Shown one piece after another: positions 7,169 to 16,494 of a stretch of 64,000 nucleotides of DNA. Below the pieces are notes generated by a model. The model worked only from the letters and a program-made list of their open reading frames with translations, did not search any database and was not told where the DNA came from. A program made the translations under genes and the position numbers. Numbering within the stretch: position 1 is the first letter of the stretch; each line of letters opens with the position of its first letter. Source of the DNA: Chitinophagales bacterium (GTDB lineage Bacteria > Bacteroidota > Bacteroidia > Chitinophagales > UBA8649); assembly GCA_020635995.1 (NCBI GenBank), contig JACJYS010000002.1:310001-374000 (forward strand), given 5' to 3'.

Positions 7169-8122
7169 TTAAAGATTATACTTTTTCCAAAACTCAAAAA
7201 CTTCTTTAGTAGTTTTTTCAGGAGTGTAAGCAAATTCGGTTTTTAACTTTTCATTACTTAAAACAGGACGGTATTGTATAAATTTTAAACTCTCAGGGCC
7301 ATAAGGAATTAAACGCAAAGGACGTAAAACTGCAAAAGCCAATTTTAATAACCAAACAGGAAGCACTTGTGCCGGCTTGCCTAAAAAAGTTGCCAATTCT
7401 TGCGTAGGAATACTTCCTGTACCTGCCACGTTATAAATACCCGATTTACCGTCTTGCGTAGCTTTAAACAATATATTTACTAAGTCTTTATCCCATATAG
7501 CTACAAAGGCACTTGGATAACCTTTTATACAAAGCAATTTAGGCTTCTTTAAATAATCCGTTATCGGATTTTTAGTGTTTTCTCCTAAAATAGTACCCAC
7601 TCTAAAAACAAACTGCTCCATTTCGGGATGCGATTTTCGTACTGCTTTTAATCTTTCTTCTACTAAATATTTATGATAACTATAGGGAATGTCTTTATTG
7701 CCCAGCATCTTCATATCTTCTGTTAAAACCAAATCAACATTACTGGGCCAGTACCCATAAGCGGCTCCACTGCTGGAATAAATAAAGCGTTTTACTTTAT
7801 TCTTAATAGCGGCATTAATTATGTTATGGCTACCATTCACATCTACATCATATTCAAAACTGGCACTATTATGTCCCGTTATAGAAATAATGGCAGCCAA
7901 ATGCACAATGGTTGTTATTTTGTATTCCGCAACAATCTCGTGTATTTTTTCCGACCTTATATCTGCTTCTACATAAATAACCTCCGCTATTTTATCTTCC
8001 TCTTTAGGCGTTCTAATATCTAAAGCTACAATTTTGTTAAACTGCTGTTTATTTTCTATACATTTTAATAAAAATTGGCTTCCAATGTATCCTCCGCTTC
8101 CTGTAATTAATATATTTTGCAT
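7169..8122 (-). CDS. NAD-dependent epimerase/dehydratase (extended SDR)
   Basis: The 317-residue protein has the Rossmann motif GSGGYIGS (residues 8-15), an acidic beta-2 end (VALDIRTP), the active-site Ser region IYSSSGAAYG and the catalytic YxxxK in PYSYHKYLVEE. This is the UDP-sugar epimerase/dehydratase family, cytoplasmic, using NAD(P). The substrate cannot be told from sequence; no sugar-pathway genes are adjacent. Near the C-terminus the LRLIPYGPESLKFIQYRPVL segment resembles related Bacteroidota SDRs of unknown substrate. It is transcribed towards the immunophilin operon and shares the terminator with it. Confidence 0.85.
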   Translation of the reverse strand: MQNILITGSGGYIGSQFLLKCIENKQQFNKIVALDIRTPKEEDKIAEVIYVEADIRSEKIHEIVAEYKITTIVHLAAIISITGHNSASFEYDVDVNGSHNIINAAIKNKVKRFIYSSSGAAYGYWPSNVDLVLTEDMKMLGNKDIPYSYHKYLVEERLKAVRKSHPEMEQFVFRVGTILGENTKNPITDYLKKPKLLCIKGYPSAFVAIWDKDLVNILFKATQDGKSGIYNVAGTGSIPTQELATFLGKPAQVLPVWLLKLAFAVLRPLRLIPYGPESLKFIQYRPVLSNEKLKTEFAYTPEKTTKEVFEFWKKYNL

Positions 8123-8317
8123 GGTTTTGTAAAATTAATAAAAAACAGCTGCTACAATCTTAAACTTACAAGTAATTTTCTTTTTTAACTGCTTCACTAA
8201 ATTTATGTTTTTTACGTATTTTCTCTTTATCAGTAGTTTATATCGTTTGTTTGTTAAAAATAGGTATCTTTAAAAAGTTCTGAACACTATTTTTATACCA
8301 ATTCTTAAAAAAACCTT

Positions 8318-8737
8318 ATGAATATACTTAGAAATATTTTAGCCGTATTAGTTGGCTTAGTAGTTGGCAGCTATGTAAATATGTTTATCATTAAATTTGG
8401 AAGTCCTTATTTTCCCTTGCCGGAAGGCGTAAACCCCAATGATATGGAAAGCATAAAAGCTAATATTCACTTATATAGTTTTAAGCATTTTATTACACCG
8501 TGGCTGGCACATGCTGTAGGTGTTTTAGTGGGAGCTATTTTAACGGCTATTATTGCAGCAACATACAAAGCAAGATTAGCCTTAATAATAGGTGCTTTTT
8601 TCTTATTAGGTGGTATTGCTATGGTTTACATGCTTCCTCAAACCCCTATTTGGTTTATTTTAGCCGATTTAGTTTTAGCGTACATTCCTATGGCATGGCT
8701 GGGAGGAAAGTTGGGAATGATGATTAATAAAAAGTAG
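8318..8737 (+). CDS. Small four-helix integral membrane protein, unknown function
   Basis: The 139-residue protein has four predicted membrane spans: about residues 5-25 (ILAVLVGLVVGSYVNMFII), 60-83 (WLAHAVGVLVGAILTAIIAAT), 86-106 (LALIIGAFFLLGGIAMVYM) and 110-133 (IWFILADLVLAYIPMAWLGGKLG). Small membrane proteins with this pattern are common and unnamed in Bacteroidota. I infer nothing about the function. It stands alone, 196 bases downstream of a divergent gene. Confidence 0.75.
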   Translation: MNILRNILAVLVGLVVGSYVNMFIIKFGSPYFPLPEGVNPNDMESIKANIHLYSFKHFITPWLAHAVGVLVGAILTAIIAATYKARLALIIGAFFLLGGIAMVYMLPQTPIWFILADLVLAYIPMAWLGGKLGMMINKK

Positions 8738-8809
8738 AACGCTACTTATAATTTACGATTCACAATAATCTAACAACTATTTTAGTTATACATATAGTAA
8801 TTGATAGTT

Positions 8810-9529
8810 ATGAAAAGGTTATTTAACATTTTACTTTTATTCTTTTCTATTGCATTCGCTAATGCTCAAGTCTATATTTATGGCATCTCTTTAGAAGAAT
8901 TAAAGGGAGAAGTATTAAACAATAAGCATGTTATTGTAGAAACCAATCAAAGATGTATAAATTTAGATACTACAGTTAATATACGAGATTTATTTTTATT
9001 ATACTTTGGAAGTGCATTTTATGACAATTACAATCCCTACGCAGAATCATTAGCCTATAGTATTATTGAAAGTTTGTATGAAGAAAAAAAATTTAAAGAA
9101 GTAATTGAAGAATGCAATAATATTATAAAGGATAATCCAGGCATAATTAAACCATTTAGTTATATCGGAGAAGCTTATTATCAATTAGGAGATTCTGCCA
9201 AAGCAAGATTAGCATATACAGTTTATTACAATTTACTATCACTACCGTTTTATTCTGGCAATGGAACCTGCTATGATAGTGCTTTTGTTGTTAGAAGTAT
9301 ATCAGATGAATACACTATAATGCATGAACTGGGTTTAAACTCTATCGGACAAAGTTTAAACTACAACAATAATATTCCTTTTGATATTTTATATACCCAA
9401 AATGCAGAGGACAATGAAGAAGAAACAGGATATTATTTCAATATATACCTGCCTTTTTCAATTGGATTAAAAGAAATACTTAAAAGTGATAGCAAGGAGA
9501 AAAAGAAAAGAAAGAACAAAAAACTATAA
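8810..9529 (+). CDS. Exported protein with TPR-like region, unknown function
   Basis: The 239-residue product starts with a signal peptide, MKRLFNILLLFFSIAFANAQ, which is why I take the ATG at 8810 rather than one three codons upstream. Residues about 75-140 look like one or two tetratricopeptide-type helical pairs (SLAYSIIESLYEEKKFKEVI, IIKPFSYIGEAYYQLGDSA), and the C-terminus is a highly basic tail (KEKKKRKNKKL). The function is unknown. Confidence 0.65.
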   Translation: MKRLFNILLLFFSIAFANAQVYIYGISLEELKGEVLNNKHVIVETNQRCINLDTTVNIRDLFLLYFGSAFYDNYNPYAESLAYSIIESLYEEKKFKEVIEECNNIIKDNPGIIKPFSYIGEAYYQLGDSAKARLAYTVYYNLLSLPFYSGNGTCYDSAFVVRSISDEYTIMHELGLNSIGQSLNYNNNIPFDILYTQNAEDNEEETGYYFNIYLPFSIGLKEILKSDSKEKKKRKNKKL

Positions 9530-9554
9530 CCCAAAGACCAATGCCCACATAAAA

Positions 9555-10313
9555 CTACTTAAACCACAACACTACTGCCATTACCACAACTGAGCATATC
9601 ATAAACCATTTTATGTACTTTTGCCCACTGCCTGCCGACCACCTACTTGCCCACCAGCTCCCCAACGACATACTTACGGCTAAACTCAACCCATAAACCA
9701 TGTTTATTTTTCCTTCTAAAAAGAAAATAGCTAATGAACTTATGGTATAAATTAGCATAATGGTTGCCTTAGCCACATTAGCTTGTAGCAAGTTGTATTT
9801 ATTAATAAAACTCAATGCTGCCATTATAAACAAACCCGTTCCTGCTTGTATAAATCCACCATAAATTCCCGTAAAAAACAAAGCAATACATGCCAAAATT
9901 TGATGCTTAACACCCAAACGAAGTGCTACTTCTTCTCCTGATTTTAGCTTTAAAGCCGGGTTTAAAATAGTCATAATTACCACTACCACCATAACCACTG
10001 CCAGTATTTTGTTAAACAAAGCATCATTAAGCTCTACAGCTATTTTAGAACCAATAATAGCACCACCCAAAGCAAATAATCCCAGTATTATCCCAAACTT
10101 ACCTGCACTTAAACCTTTGCTTTTATATCCGGCTATTGAAGTGGCATTTTGAAATAAAATAGCAATACGATTAGTGCCGTTAGCCATAGCACTATCTAAA
10201 CCCATAAATATAAGCATAGGCATGGTTAGCAACGAACCACCACCTGCCATGGTATTTATAATTCCAGCCAAAAGACCTACTATGGCTATTAATCCAATTT
10301 GCCAAAATTCCAT
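9555..10313 (-). CDS. TauE/SafE-family sulfite exporter-like permease
   Basis: The 252-residue protein is almost wholly hydrophobic with about eight membrane spans. The N-terminal AGIINTMAGGGSLLTMPMLIFMGL and the second-half FFTGIYGGFIQAGTGLFIMAAL are the paired glycine-rich signatures of the TauE/SafE (DUF81) family, which moves sulfite, sulfonates or related anions across the inner membrane. The substrate here is not determined. No sulfur-metabolism genes are next to it. Confidence 0.88.
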   Translation of the reverse strand: MEFWQIGLIAIVGLLAGIINTMAGGGSLLTMPMLIFMGLDSAMANGTNRIAILFQNATSIAGYKSKGLSAGKFGIILGLFALGGAIIGSKIAVELNDALFNKILAVVMVVVVIMTILNPALKLKSGEEVALRLGVKHQILACIALFFTGIYGGFIQAGTGLFIMAALSFINKYNLLQANVAKATIMLIYTISSLAIFFLEGKINMVYGLSLAVSMSLGSWWASRWSAGSGQKYIKWFMICSVVVMAVVLWFK

Positions 10314-10374
10314 GCCGACAAAGGTAGCTTTATTGCTGAATGATTAATTCCTAATTTTTAAATAAATTTTTTAT

Positions 10375-10814
10375 GCCTATTCGTAATATTACCCATGAAG
10401 TATTTTACATTAACTTTTCTTTAATAAAAAAGTTACAAAATCTGCTATACGGCAGTATGAGAATCGTACTAAGTTTTCAGCGACCCATTATGACCTTAAT
10501 CAAAAATACGTTAAGAAATGATGTAAAACAGACATCCAAAATGAATGAAATTATAAAACAGTAAACAGACAAATTAGTATGCTCCTACAAATAAAAATAC
10601 TTTAGGAAAACTAAAATTGAGCATACATTAATTTGTCATCGTCTGTTTTATAGCATTTTAGTGTTTTTGATTACAGTCTTGACCCCTGTCTGCCGGCAGG
10701 CAAGTTTGGTTACCTTTGTGTCAAGACAAAGGTAAAAAAATACAAACTGAAATTACTTAGATGTCCCAAACTGTTATATTAAAGCATAAATTATTGGTAT
10801 AAAAACGAATAGCC
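10375..10814 (+). repeat. Structured MITE-like repeat, copy A
   Basis: This ~440-base non-coding stretch recurs in inverted orientation at 54439-54960. It is bounded by short inverted ends (CTATTCGT at 10377-10384, ACGAATAG at 10805-10812). Inside are several hairpins: GACAAATTAGTATGCTC (10567-10583) pairs with GAGCATACATTAATTTGTC (10619-10637) and the pairing extends outward through TATAAAACAG / CTGTTTTATA; and TTACCTTTGT-GTCAAG-ACAAAGGTAA (10709-10734). Copy A lacks a ~125-base internal segment present in copy B. A 63-codon open frame (10373-10564) lies within it but is not preserved in copy B. Confidence 0.8.
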
Positions 10815-10842
10815 ATAAAATTTTTCTATCCAACTAAATTGC

Positions 10843-10850
10843 TATCTTTG
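10843..10850 (+). promoter_or_regulatory. -7 promoter box TATCTTTG of the TIP30-like gene
   Basis: The box ends six bases before the ATG at 10857, so the predicted transcript start coincides with the start codon. It also favours 10857 over the upstream in-frame ATG at 10839, which would lie before the promoter. Confidence 0.55.
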
Positions 10851-10856
10851 AAATCC

Positions 10857-11519
10857 ATGAAAAAAACACTTTTAATTGCAGGCTCAAGTGGCTTAGTAGG
10901 AAATCAACTGCTACAACTAATGCTTGAAAATAATTCCGTAGCAAAAGTTTATACTTTGGTACGAAAAACTCAGCAGATAAATCATCCTAAATTAGAAGAA
11001 ATAATTTTTGATTTTAACGATAATAACGCCTACCAAAATCTTCCTAAAATAGATGCTACCTTTTGTTGCTTAGGTACAACTATTAAAAAAGCAGGTTCGC
11101 AGCAAAAATTTGAACAAGTAGATTTTCAGTATCCTTTGCAATTAGCCAAAAACACTAAATCTTCAGCTTTTAGTATCATTAGTGCCATGGGAGCAGACAG
11201 CCATTCCAGTATTTTTTATAATAAAATAAAAGGTAAATTGGAAGACGAATTAAAAAAACTTAATTTTGACACCTTAAATATTTTTCAGCCTTCATTATTA
11301 GTAGGAAATAGAGCAGAACATAGATTAGGCGAAAGTATAGCCATAGCTATAATGCCTAAATTAGATTTTCTATTAGTAGGCGGGCTAAAAAAATATAGAA
11401 GTATAAAAGCAGAAAATGTGGCTAAAGCCATGTTAAAAGCTACAATTGATAATTTAAAATCTAAAACATACACCTCAGATGAAATTCAAGCTTTGGCTGA
11501 TAACTATATTAATAGTTAG
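10857..11519 (+). CDS. NAD(P)-binding oxidoreductase, HTATIP2/TIP30-like
   Basis: The 220-residue protein begins KKTLLIAGSSGLVGNQLL, a Rossmann NAD(P)-binding motif, and contains FCCLGTTIKKAGS, a hallmark of the atypical SDR group that includes TIP30/HTATIP2. YxxxK is represented by FYNKIKGKLEDEL. The physiological substrate is unknown. The gene overlaps the next one by 41 bases and opens a six-gene run through lptC. Confidence 0.8.
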   Translation: MKKTLLIAGSSGLVGNQLLQLMLENNSVAKVYTLVRKTQQINHPKLEEIIFDFNDNNAYQNLPKIDATFCCLGTTIKKAGSQQKFEQVDFQYPLQLAKNTKSSAFSIISAMGADSHSSIFYNKIKGKLEDELKKLNFDTLNIFQPSLLVGNRAEHRLGESIAIAIMPKLDFLLVGGLKKYRSIKAENVAKAMLKATIDNLKSKTYTSDEIQALADNYINS

Positions 11520-13005
11520 TTGTATTACCGCAAAAGGACAGTTGAAATATGTAGATAACGATTCTGCCAGCTTTTTAAAATTAATGATAGTTGGAGATGT
11601 TACTTTAACCAAAGAAATTTTAAATTCTTCTTATTCTGAAAAATCTAAAACCTACGATTTTCAACACGTTTTTCATTACATACGCCCTATTTTAAACTTA
11701 GGCGATATAGTGATAGGAAATGCAGGCAACTCTTTTGGCATAGACAGCAATTTTTTAGACGGCAAAACCAATAATGCTCCCAGCGAATACGGTATAGCTT
11801 TAAAATATGCCGGATTTAATTTTTTAATGAATGCCAATAGTGCCGCTGTTAATCAAGATATAGAGCCTTGGCTGGCAAATAAAAAATATTTAGATAGCCT
11901 TCATATCAATCAAATAGGCTCTTTTGAACACGACAAAGATAGAAGACAAAGAAACCCTACGCTTATAAAAAAAGACGATATAACTGTAGCCTTTTTAAAC
12001 TATATGGATCCACTTCCCTATTACACAGGAGTATCACCCGTAGTTAACGGTGTGCAAGAGGATATTATAAAAAAAGACATACTGCGAGCTATAAACAATG
12101 GTGCTGAGTTTATAATAGTTTATTTAAACTGGGGTAATGAATATCAGAGTAGAGAAAACGTAAATCAAAAAAATCTGGCAGATATTTGTTTAAATGCAGG
12201 AGCAGATATGGTAGTGGGTTCTGGACCAAATACCGTACAAAACGTAAGCGTTAGTGGCGAAATATTGGCAAACAGAGTAAAGAAAAACATAGTGTTATAT
12301 TCATTAGGCGATTTTGTAAGCACCTCTACAGAACCTTTATTTAACAGCTCATGCATAATAGAAATAGTACTTAAAAAAGATAAAAAAACAAATACGGTAG
12401 AAATAGAAGACGATGGATTTATAAGCACATACACCGCCATGTACGAAGACGGAAACAAAACAAGATATGCCATAATGCCCGTTTCGCAGGTAGAAAAAAG
12501 CAATATAAACGTGCCTATAAGTGCTACAGAAATACACTGGATGAGAAGTGCAGCCGAAAAAGTAAGAAGAAAATTTAGTGGAGCTATTGATGAAATAGAA
12601 TACGAAATAAATGATGAAATTATAGACGATGTAGCCGAAGTGCTAACCGTAACCAGAAGACCGCTAAACGAAAGCAAAAATTTCAGATTAGAAATTAACA
12701 ATCACCTACTTTCAGCTTCAAATGTAGAAGACAATGAAGAAGATATAGCCAGCGAGCCTATATATAATGAAGGGATTATTTACAAAGTTCAGTTTTTAAG
12801 TTTAAGAAGAGAAATTCCTATAGATACAGAGTATTACAAACATCTTAGAGGATACGAAACCTACAAAGAAGGCGATTATTACCACTATGTAATAGGCAAT
12901 TTTAAAAACTTAAAACGTGCTAATGACTTTTGTTTAGATGTAAAAAGAAACGGGCATAAATATGCTTATGTAGTAGCTTTTGAAAATGGTGTTAAGGTAA
13001 AATAA
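11479..13005 (+). CDS. CapA-like metallophosphatase-fold protein with C-terminal SPOR-like domain, exported
   Basis: The 508-residue product starts MKFKLWLITILIVSCITAKGQ, an export signal (SPase I or, through IVSC, lipoprotein). Residues about 35-330 follow the CapA / PGA_cap family: LMIVGDVTLTKEI, VIGNAGNSFGID, YAGFNFLMNANSAAV, YLNWGNEYQS and VLYSLGDFVST; the usual GHSAH-type motif seems degraded to GSGPNTVQ. The last ~75 residues (YKVQFLSLRREI ... YYHYVIGNFKNLKRANDF ... YAYVVAF) resemble a SPOR-like peptidoglycan-binding domain. It starts inside the preceding gene (41-base overlap). A role at the cell wall is inference. Confidence 0.75.
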   Translation: MKFKLWLITILIVSCITAKGQLKYVDNDSASFLKLMIVGDVTLTKEILNSSYSEKSKTYDFQHVFHYIRPILNLGDIVIGNAGNSFGIDSNFLDGKTNNAPSEYGIALKYAGFNFLMNANSAAVNQDIEPWLANKKYLDSLHINQIGSFEHDKDRRQRNPTLIKKDDITVAFLNYMDPLPYYTGVSPVVNGVQEDIIKKDILRAINNGAEFIIVYLNWGNEYQSRENVNQKNLADICLNAGADMVVGSGPNTVQNVSVSGEILANRVKKNIVLYSLGDFVSTSTEPLFNSSCIIEIVLKKDKKTNTVEIEDDGFISTYTAMYEDGNKTRYAIMPVSQVEKSNINVPISATEIHWMRSAAEKVRRKFSGAIDEIEYEINDEIIDDVAEVLTVTRRPLNESKNFRLEINNHLLSASNVEDNEEDIASEPIYNEGIIYKVQFLSLRREIPIDTEYYKHLRGYETYKEGDYYHYVIGNFKNLKRANDFCLDVKRNGHKYAYVVAFENGVKVK

Positions 13006-13026
13006 CACACAAATAACTAACCAACA

Positions 13027-13746
13027 ATGAATGGCATAATAGACAGAGGAAATACCAAAACTAAAATTTTTGCATTCAACAAAGATGTTCTTATAAAAAG
13101 ACACAGTTTTTTTAATGAGGAAGAACAATACATAATTCAAACCATAAAATCTTTTAGTTTTGATAGAGGAATAATATCAAGTTCAGCAAATATTTCTGAT
13201 ACTTTACAAATGGCTACGCATTATTTTGTTAAAATGAGTCATGAAATAAAATTGCCTATAAAAATTAACTATAAAACTCCCGAAACTTTAGGTACAGATA
13301 GAATAGCTTTAGCTGTGGGAGCAAACACACTTTACCCCAATAAAAACTGCCTGATAATTAGTGCCGGAACTTGCATAACTATTGACTTAATAGACCAAAA
13401 CAATACCTACCAAGGAGGCATAATATCTCCGGGTTTGACAATAAGATTACAATCTTTACATACCTTTACCGACAAATTGCCGTTATTAAACCTAAAAAAA
13501 GAAGGTAGTTTCCCCATTATTGGAAAAACTACTAAAGAAAGTATGGAAAGTGGAATTTACAATGGAGCTTTTGCAGAAATTAATGCTACAATTGATAATT
13601 TTAGGCTTAATTTTGAAGATTTAACAGTATTATTAACTGGTGGAGATATGAAAATGTTTGAATTAAATACTAAAAATAAGATATTTGCCGAACAAAATTT
13701 ACAAGCCATAGGCCTAAATAGAATATTAAACTATAATGCAGAGTAA
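13027..13746 (+). CDS. coaX: Type III pantothenate kinase
   Basis: The 239-residue protein has the CoaX pattern: phosphate-binding IDRGNTKTKIFAF at residues 5-17, PETLGTDRIALAVGA, and ISAGTCITIDLID followed by GGIISPGLTIRLQSLHTFTDKLP. It phosphorylates pantothenate, the first step of coenzyme A synthesis. The size is typical of Bacteroidota CoaX (shorter than most others). It overlaps the next gene by 11 bases. Confidence 0.93.
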   Translation: MNGIIDRGNTKTKIFAFNKDVLIKRHSFFNEEEQYIIQTIKSFSFDRGIISSSANISDTLQMATHYFVKMSHEIKLPIKINYKTPETLGTDRIALAVGANTLYPNKNCLIISAGTCITIDLIDQNNTYQGGIISPGLTIRLQSLHTFTDKLPLLNLKKEGSFPIIGKTTKESMESGIYNGAFAEINATIDNFRLNFEDLTVLLTGGDMKMFELNTKNKIFAEQNLQAIGLNRILNYNAE

Positions 13747-15049
13747 TTTTAAAACCCTTGTCTATACAATTATATTGGTTGTTTTAGGCAGTACATCATT
13801 TGCCCAAACCTTTTCGCCACACAGCCGTTTTGGCATAGGCAATATGTTCAATCCTGTGTTTTCAGCCAATAAAGCAATGGGTGGAATTTCTGCCGGATAT
13901 ACCAACAGCCGAGAAATTAATTATTTAAACCCTGCCTCTTATGCAGCAATGCAATACACTAATTTCAATATAGGCTTACAAATGTATGGCAATACTATTT
14001 CATCAGATTCTGCTCAAATAGCAGGAAGCGTAAATGGAGGAATAAATAATGTAGCCTTAGGTTTTCCGGTTATTATGAACCATTGGGGAATGGCATTTGG
14101 CTTAACACCTTTTAGCTATAAAAAATACAATTATAGCAATACTTTAACAGACGATGGGACAAGCTATACCTACAATAATTTAGGAAAAGGCTCTACATAC
14201 AAAGTATTTTGGGGAAATGGATTTGAATACAAAAATTTCAGATTTGGAGTTAATGCAGGTTTCGTTTTTGGTGGTTTAGACGAAAGTCAAGAGATTTTAT
14301 TAAAAGACACCACTAGCAATATTAACACCTCTGTACACAATGAGCTAAATTTAAAAGATTTTACAGCAGATTTTGGAGTGCAATACACTTTTAAAATAAG
14401 CAAATTAGAAAATCAAGATAAAGATAAAATTCCTGTTTATATGACCGTGGGAGCTTACGGTGCTCCACCTATAAACATAAAAAGTGCACATTCAAAATAT
14501 AATATTTCCAGCAAAACAGACCCTTATACTCAAGAGCAATATCCTATAGATTCCGCTTCGGGAGGATTTTATAATCAAAAAGTGCAAACAAAATTACCGG
14601 CATATTTTGGTTTAGGGTTTACCATAGGCAATGAATTGTGGTGGACAGCAGGAGCAGATTTCCATTTTGAAAATTGGAAAAGCTACAATAGCAAAATTAA
14701 TAATACGCCACTAAATAATTTATGGCAATTAAAAATAGGTGGCGAAATAAAACCCGATTTTAGAAGTAATAATTATGCAAAACAAGTCAATTATAGGCTG
14801 GGAGCACAGTTCGGAAAATCGTATGTAACCCACGCTGGCAAAGGCGTTCCCGAGTTTGGCATGACATTTGGATTTGGATTACCGTTAGGTAAAGTTACCG
14901 GCAGTGGCTCAAGAAACAAAATAAACTTAGCCATGGAGATAGGCAGAAGAGGAATAGCCGATATCAATACTTACAAAGAAAATTATTATAAATTAACCCT
15001 TACCTACGCTTTAAGCGATAGATGGTTTATAAAACGAAAATTTGATTAA
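13736..15049 (+). CDS. Outer-membrane beta-barrel protein, FadL/PorV-like architecture
   Basis: The 437-residue protein has a signal peptide (MQSNFKTLVYTIILVVLGSTSFAQ), then TFSPHSRFGIGNMFNP, the usual opening of an outer-membrane protein found beside coaX across Bacteroidota. Alternating aromatic/polar strands (FGLGFTIGNELWWTAGADFHFENW, KLTLTYALSDRWFIKRKF) indicate a beta barrel, ending with the aromatic-rich strand expected at the C-terminus. Its function is unknown, but conserved linkage with coaX and lptC suggests envelope biogenesis. Confidence 0.8.
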   Translation: MQSNFKTLVYTIILVVLGSTSFAQTFSPHSRFGIGNMFNPVFSANKAMGGISAGYTNSREINYLNPASYAAMQYTNFNIGLQMYGNTISSDSAQIAGSVNGGINNVALGFPVIMNHWGMAFGLTPFSYKKYNYSNTLTDDGTSYTYNNLGKGSTYKVFWGNGFEYKNFRFGVNAGFVFGGLDESQEILLKDTTSNINTSVHNELNLKDFTADFGVQYTFKISKLENQDKDKIPVYMTVGAYGAPPINIKSAHSKYNISSKTDPYTQEQYPIDSASGGFYNQKVQTKLPAYFGLGFTIGNELWWTAGADFHFENWKSYNSKINNTPLNNLWQLKIGGEIKPDFRSNNYAKQVNYRLGAQFGKSYVTHAGKGVPEFGMTFGFGLPLGKVTGSGSRNKINLAMEIGRRGIADINTYKENYYKLTLTYALSDRWFIKRKFD

Positions 15050-15050
15050 G

Positions 15051-16481
15051 ATGAAAACAATGAAAAAAATATCAATAGTAGCCTTTATACTTGGATTTGC
15101 ATTTAACACGCAAGCCCAAGATGCAAAAGCAAGAGTTCAATCAATAATAGATGCCGTAAGTAAAAACTGTGGAGGACCAACTTATGGAGCAGACAGCGTG
15201 AGAACAATTACCAATATCTCATTATACCGTGAGTTTAAAAAGCAAGGCGATGACCAAAAAGACCTTGCTACAAAACTAAAGTATTATAAAGATGCCTATC
15301 CGGGCTGGAAATATGCTTATTATCATGCTCCTGGTGCTAAAGTATATTTGCACTACGATGCAAAAGATATATACGAAGCACTTTTAGAAGCAGAAACAAA
15401 CGAAGACAGAAAAAGAGCTTATGAAGATACGCTACTTTCTATCTACGATATAAGAATGAACTGTTTTGGAAAATCTGCCGACCTTACCATGCGTAAAGCT
15501 TTTGACTGGTATAAATATAGAAATGACGGAAATGAAGCATTAGTATATGAAATGTTTAAAAACACCGTAAAAGCTTTTGATGAGGAAGAAGGAACAAGCA
15601 AATTAGACATCAGTTCAGCATTTTTAGTACCTTATATGTATATGGCTATAAAAGTAAATAAAGGTGCAAAAACCATAGATGAAGAAGAAGTGTTTGATGT
15701 ATTTGACCAAATAAACGATATAGCAGACTACAATATGCAAAAAGGCAATGATGTAGGAAAATACAAAGGAGCTTCAGATAAAGTGTTTGACTTTATGGAA
15801 AAATATGGCTACTTAGATCCTACAACTATTGGCAATTTAGCTACTAAAAAATACAATGCAGACCCTAACAGTTTATCTACTCAAATAAAAGTATATAAAA
15901 TGCTTAAAGCTGCAAAACTGTATGACCACGAGTTATTTTTCCCTGTAGCAGAAAAAGTGTATGAGCAACAACCAAGTTCTGCTTTAGCTACTTTCTTAGC
16001 TAAAAAAGCAAGTGAAAATGGCAATTACTCAAAAGCTATAAAATATATACAAGAAGCTAATGAAAGTGAAACCGATGCTAACACAAAAGCACAAAACTTG
16101 CTTACTATAGCTCAGTTTTATCAAGCAAAAGGCGATTTTAGCTCAGCAAGAACCTACGCCAATAAAGCAGCAGATATGCGTGGCGGCTGGGGCGACCCTT
16201 ACATTTTAATAGGAAGATTGTATGCTGCAAGTGGCTCTAAATGTGGCCCCGGCACAGGCTGGGATAGCCAAGTAGTAGTATGGGCAGCTATAGACCAATG
16301 GAACAAAGCTAAAAATATAGACCCAAGTGTAGCTACAGAAGCTCAAAACCTAATAAATAAATACTGGCAGTATATGCCTTCAAAATCTGACATATTCTTA
16401 CGTCCAGATGTAACAGAAGGCGGTTCTTATTCAATAGGTTGCTGGATGGGCGTAACTACAACAGTAAGATCAAGTGATTAA
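15051..16481 (+). CDS. Exported tetratricopeptide-repeat protein of the coaX-lptC locus
   Basis: The 476-residue protein has a signal peptide (MKKISIVAFILGFAFNTQAQ, from Met4) and helical repeats throughout; typical TPR pairs lie at about residues 310-400 (NYSKAIKYIQEAN, ARTYANKAADMRGGWGDPYILIGRLY). Near the C-terminus GSKCGPGTGWDSQVVVWAAIDQWNKAKNIDP is strongly characteristic of this Bacteroidota family. I take ATG 15051; ATG 15060 is equally possible, whereas the upstream TTG overlaps the previous gene's stop. Probably a periplasmic scaffold, exact role unknown. Confidence 0.82.
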   Translation: MKTMKKISIVAFILGFAFNTQAQDAKARVQSIIDAVSKNCGGPTYGADSVRTITNISLYREFKKQGDDQKDLATKLKYYKDAYPGWKYAYYHAPGAKVYLHYDAKDIYEALLEAETNEDRKRAYEDTLLSIYDIRMNCFGKSADLTMRKAFDWYKYRNDGNEALVYEMFKNTVKAFDEEEGTSKLDISSAFLVPYMYMAIKVNKGAKTIDEEEVFDVFDQINDIADYNMQKGNDVGKYKGASDKVFDFMEKYGYLDPTTIGNLATKKYNADPNSLSTQIKVYKMLKAAKLYDHELFFPVAEKVYEQQPSSALATFLAKKASENGNYSKAIKYIQEANESETDANTKAQNLLTIAQFYQAKGDFSSARTYANKAADMRGGWGDPYILIGRLYAASGSKCGPGTGWDSQVVVWAAIDQWNKAKNIDPSVATEAQNLINKYWQYMPSKSDIFLRPDVTEGGSYSIGCWMGVTTTVRSSD

Positions 16482-16494
16482 TAAAGTATTAAAA

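Noticed and set aside
10373..10564. 63-codon open frame
   Set aside because: It lies inside the structured repeat; the frame is broken by the extra segment in copy B at 54439-54960, and the composition is not protein-like.
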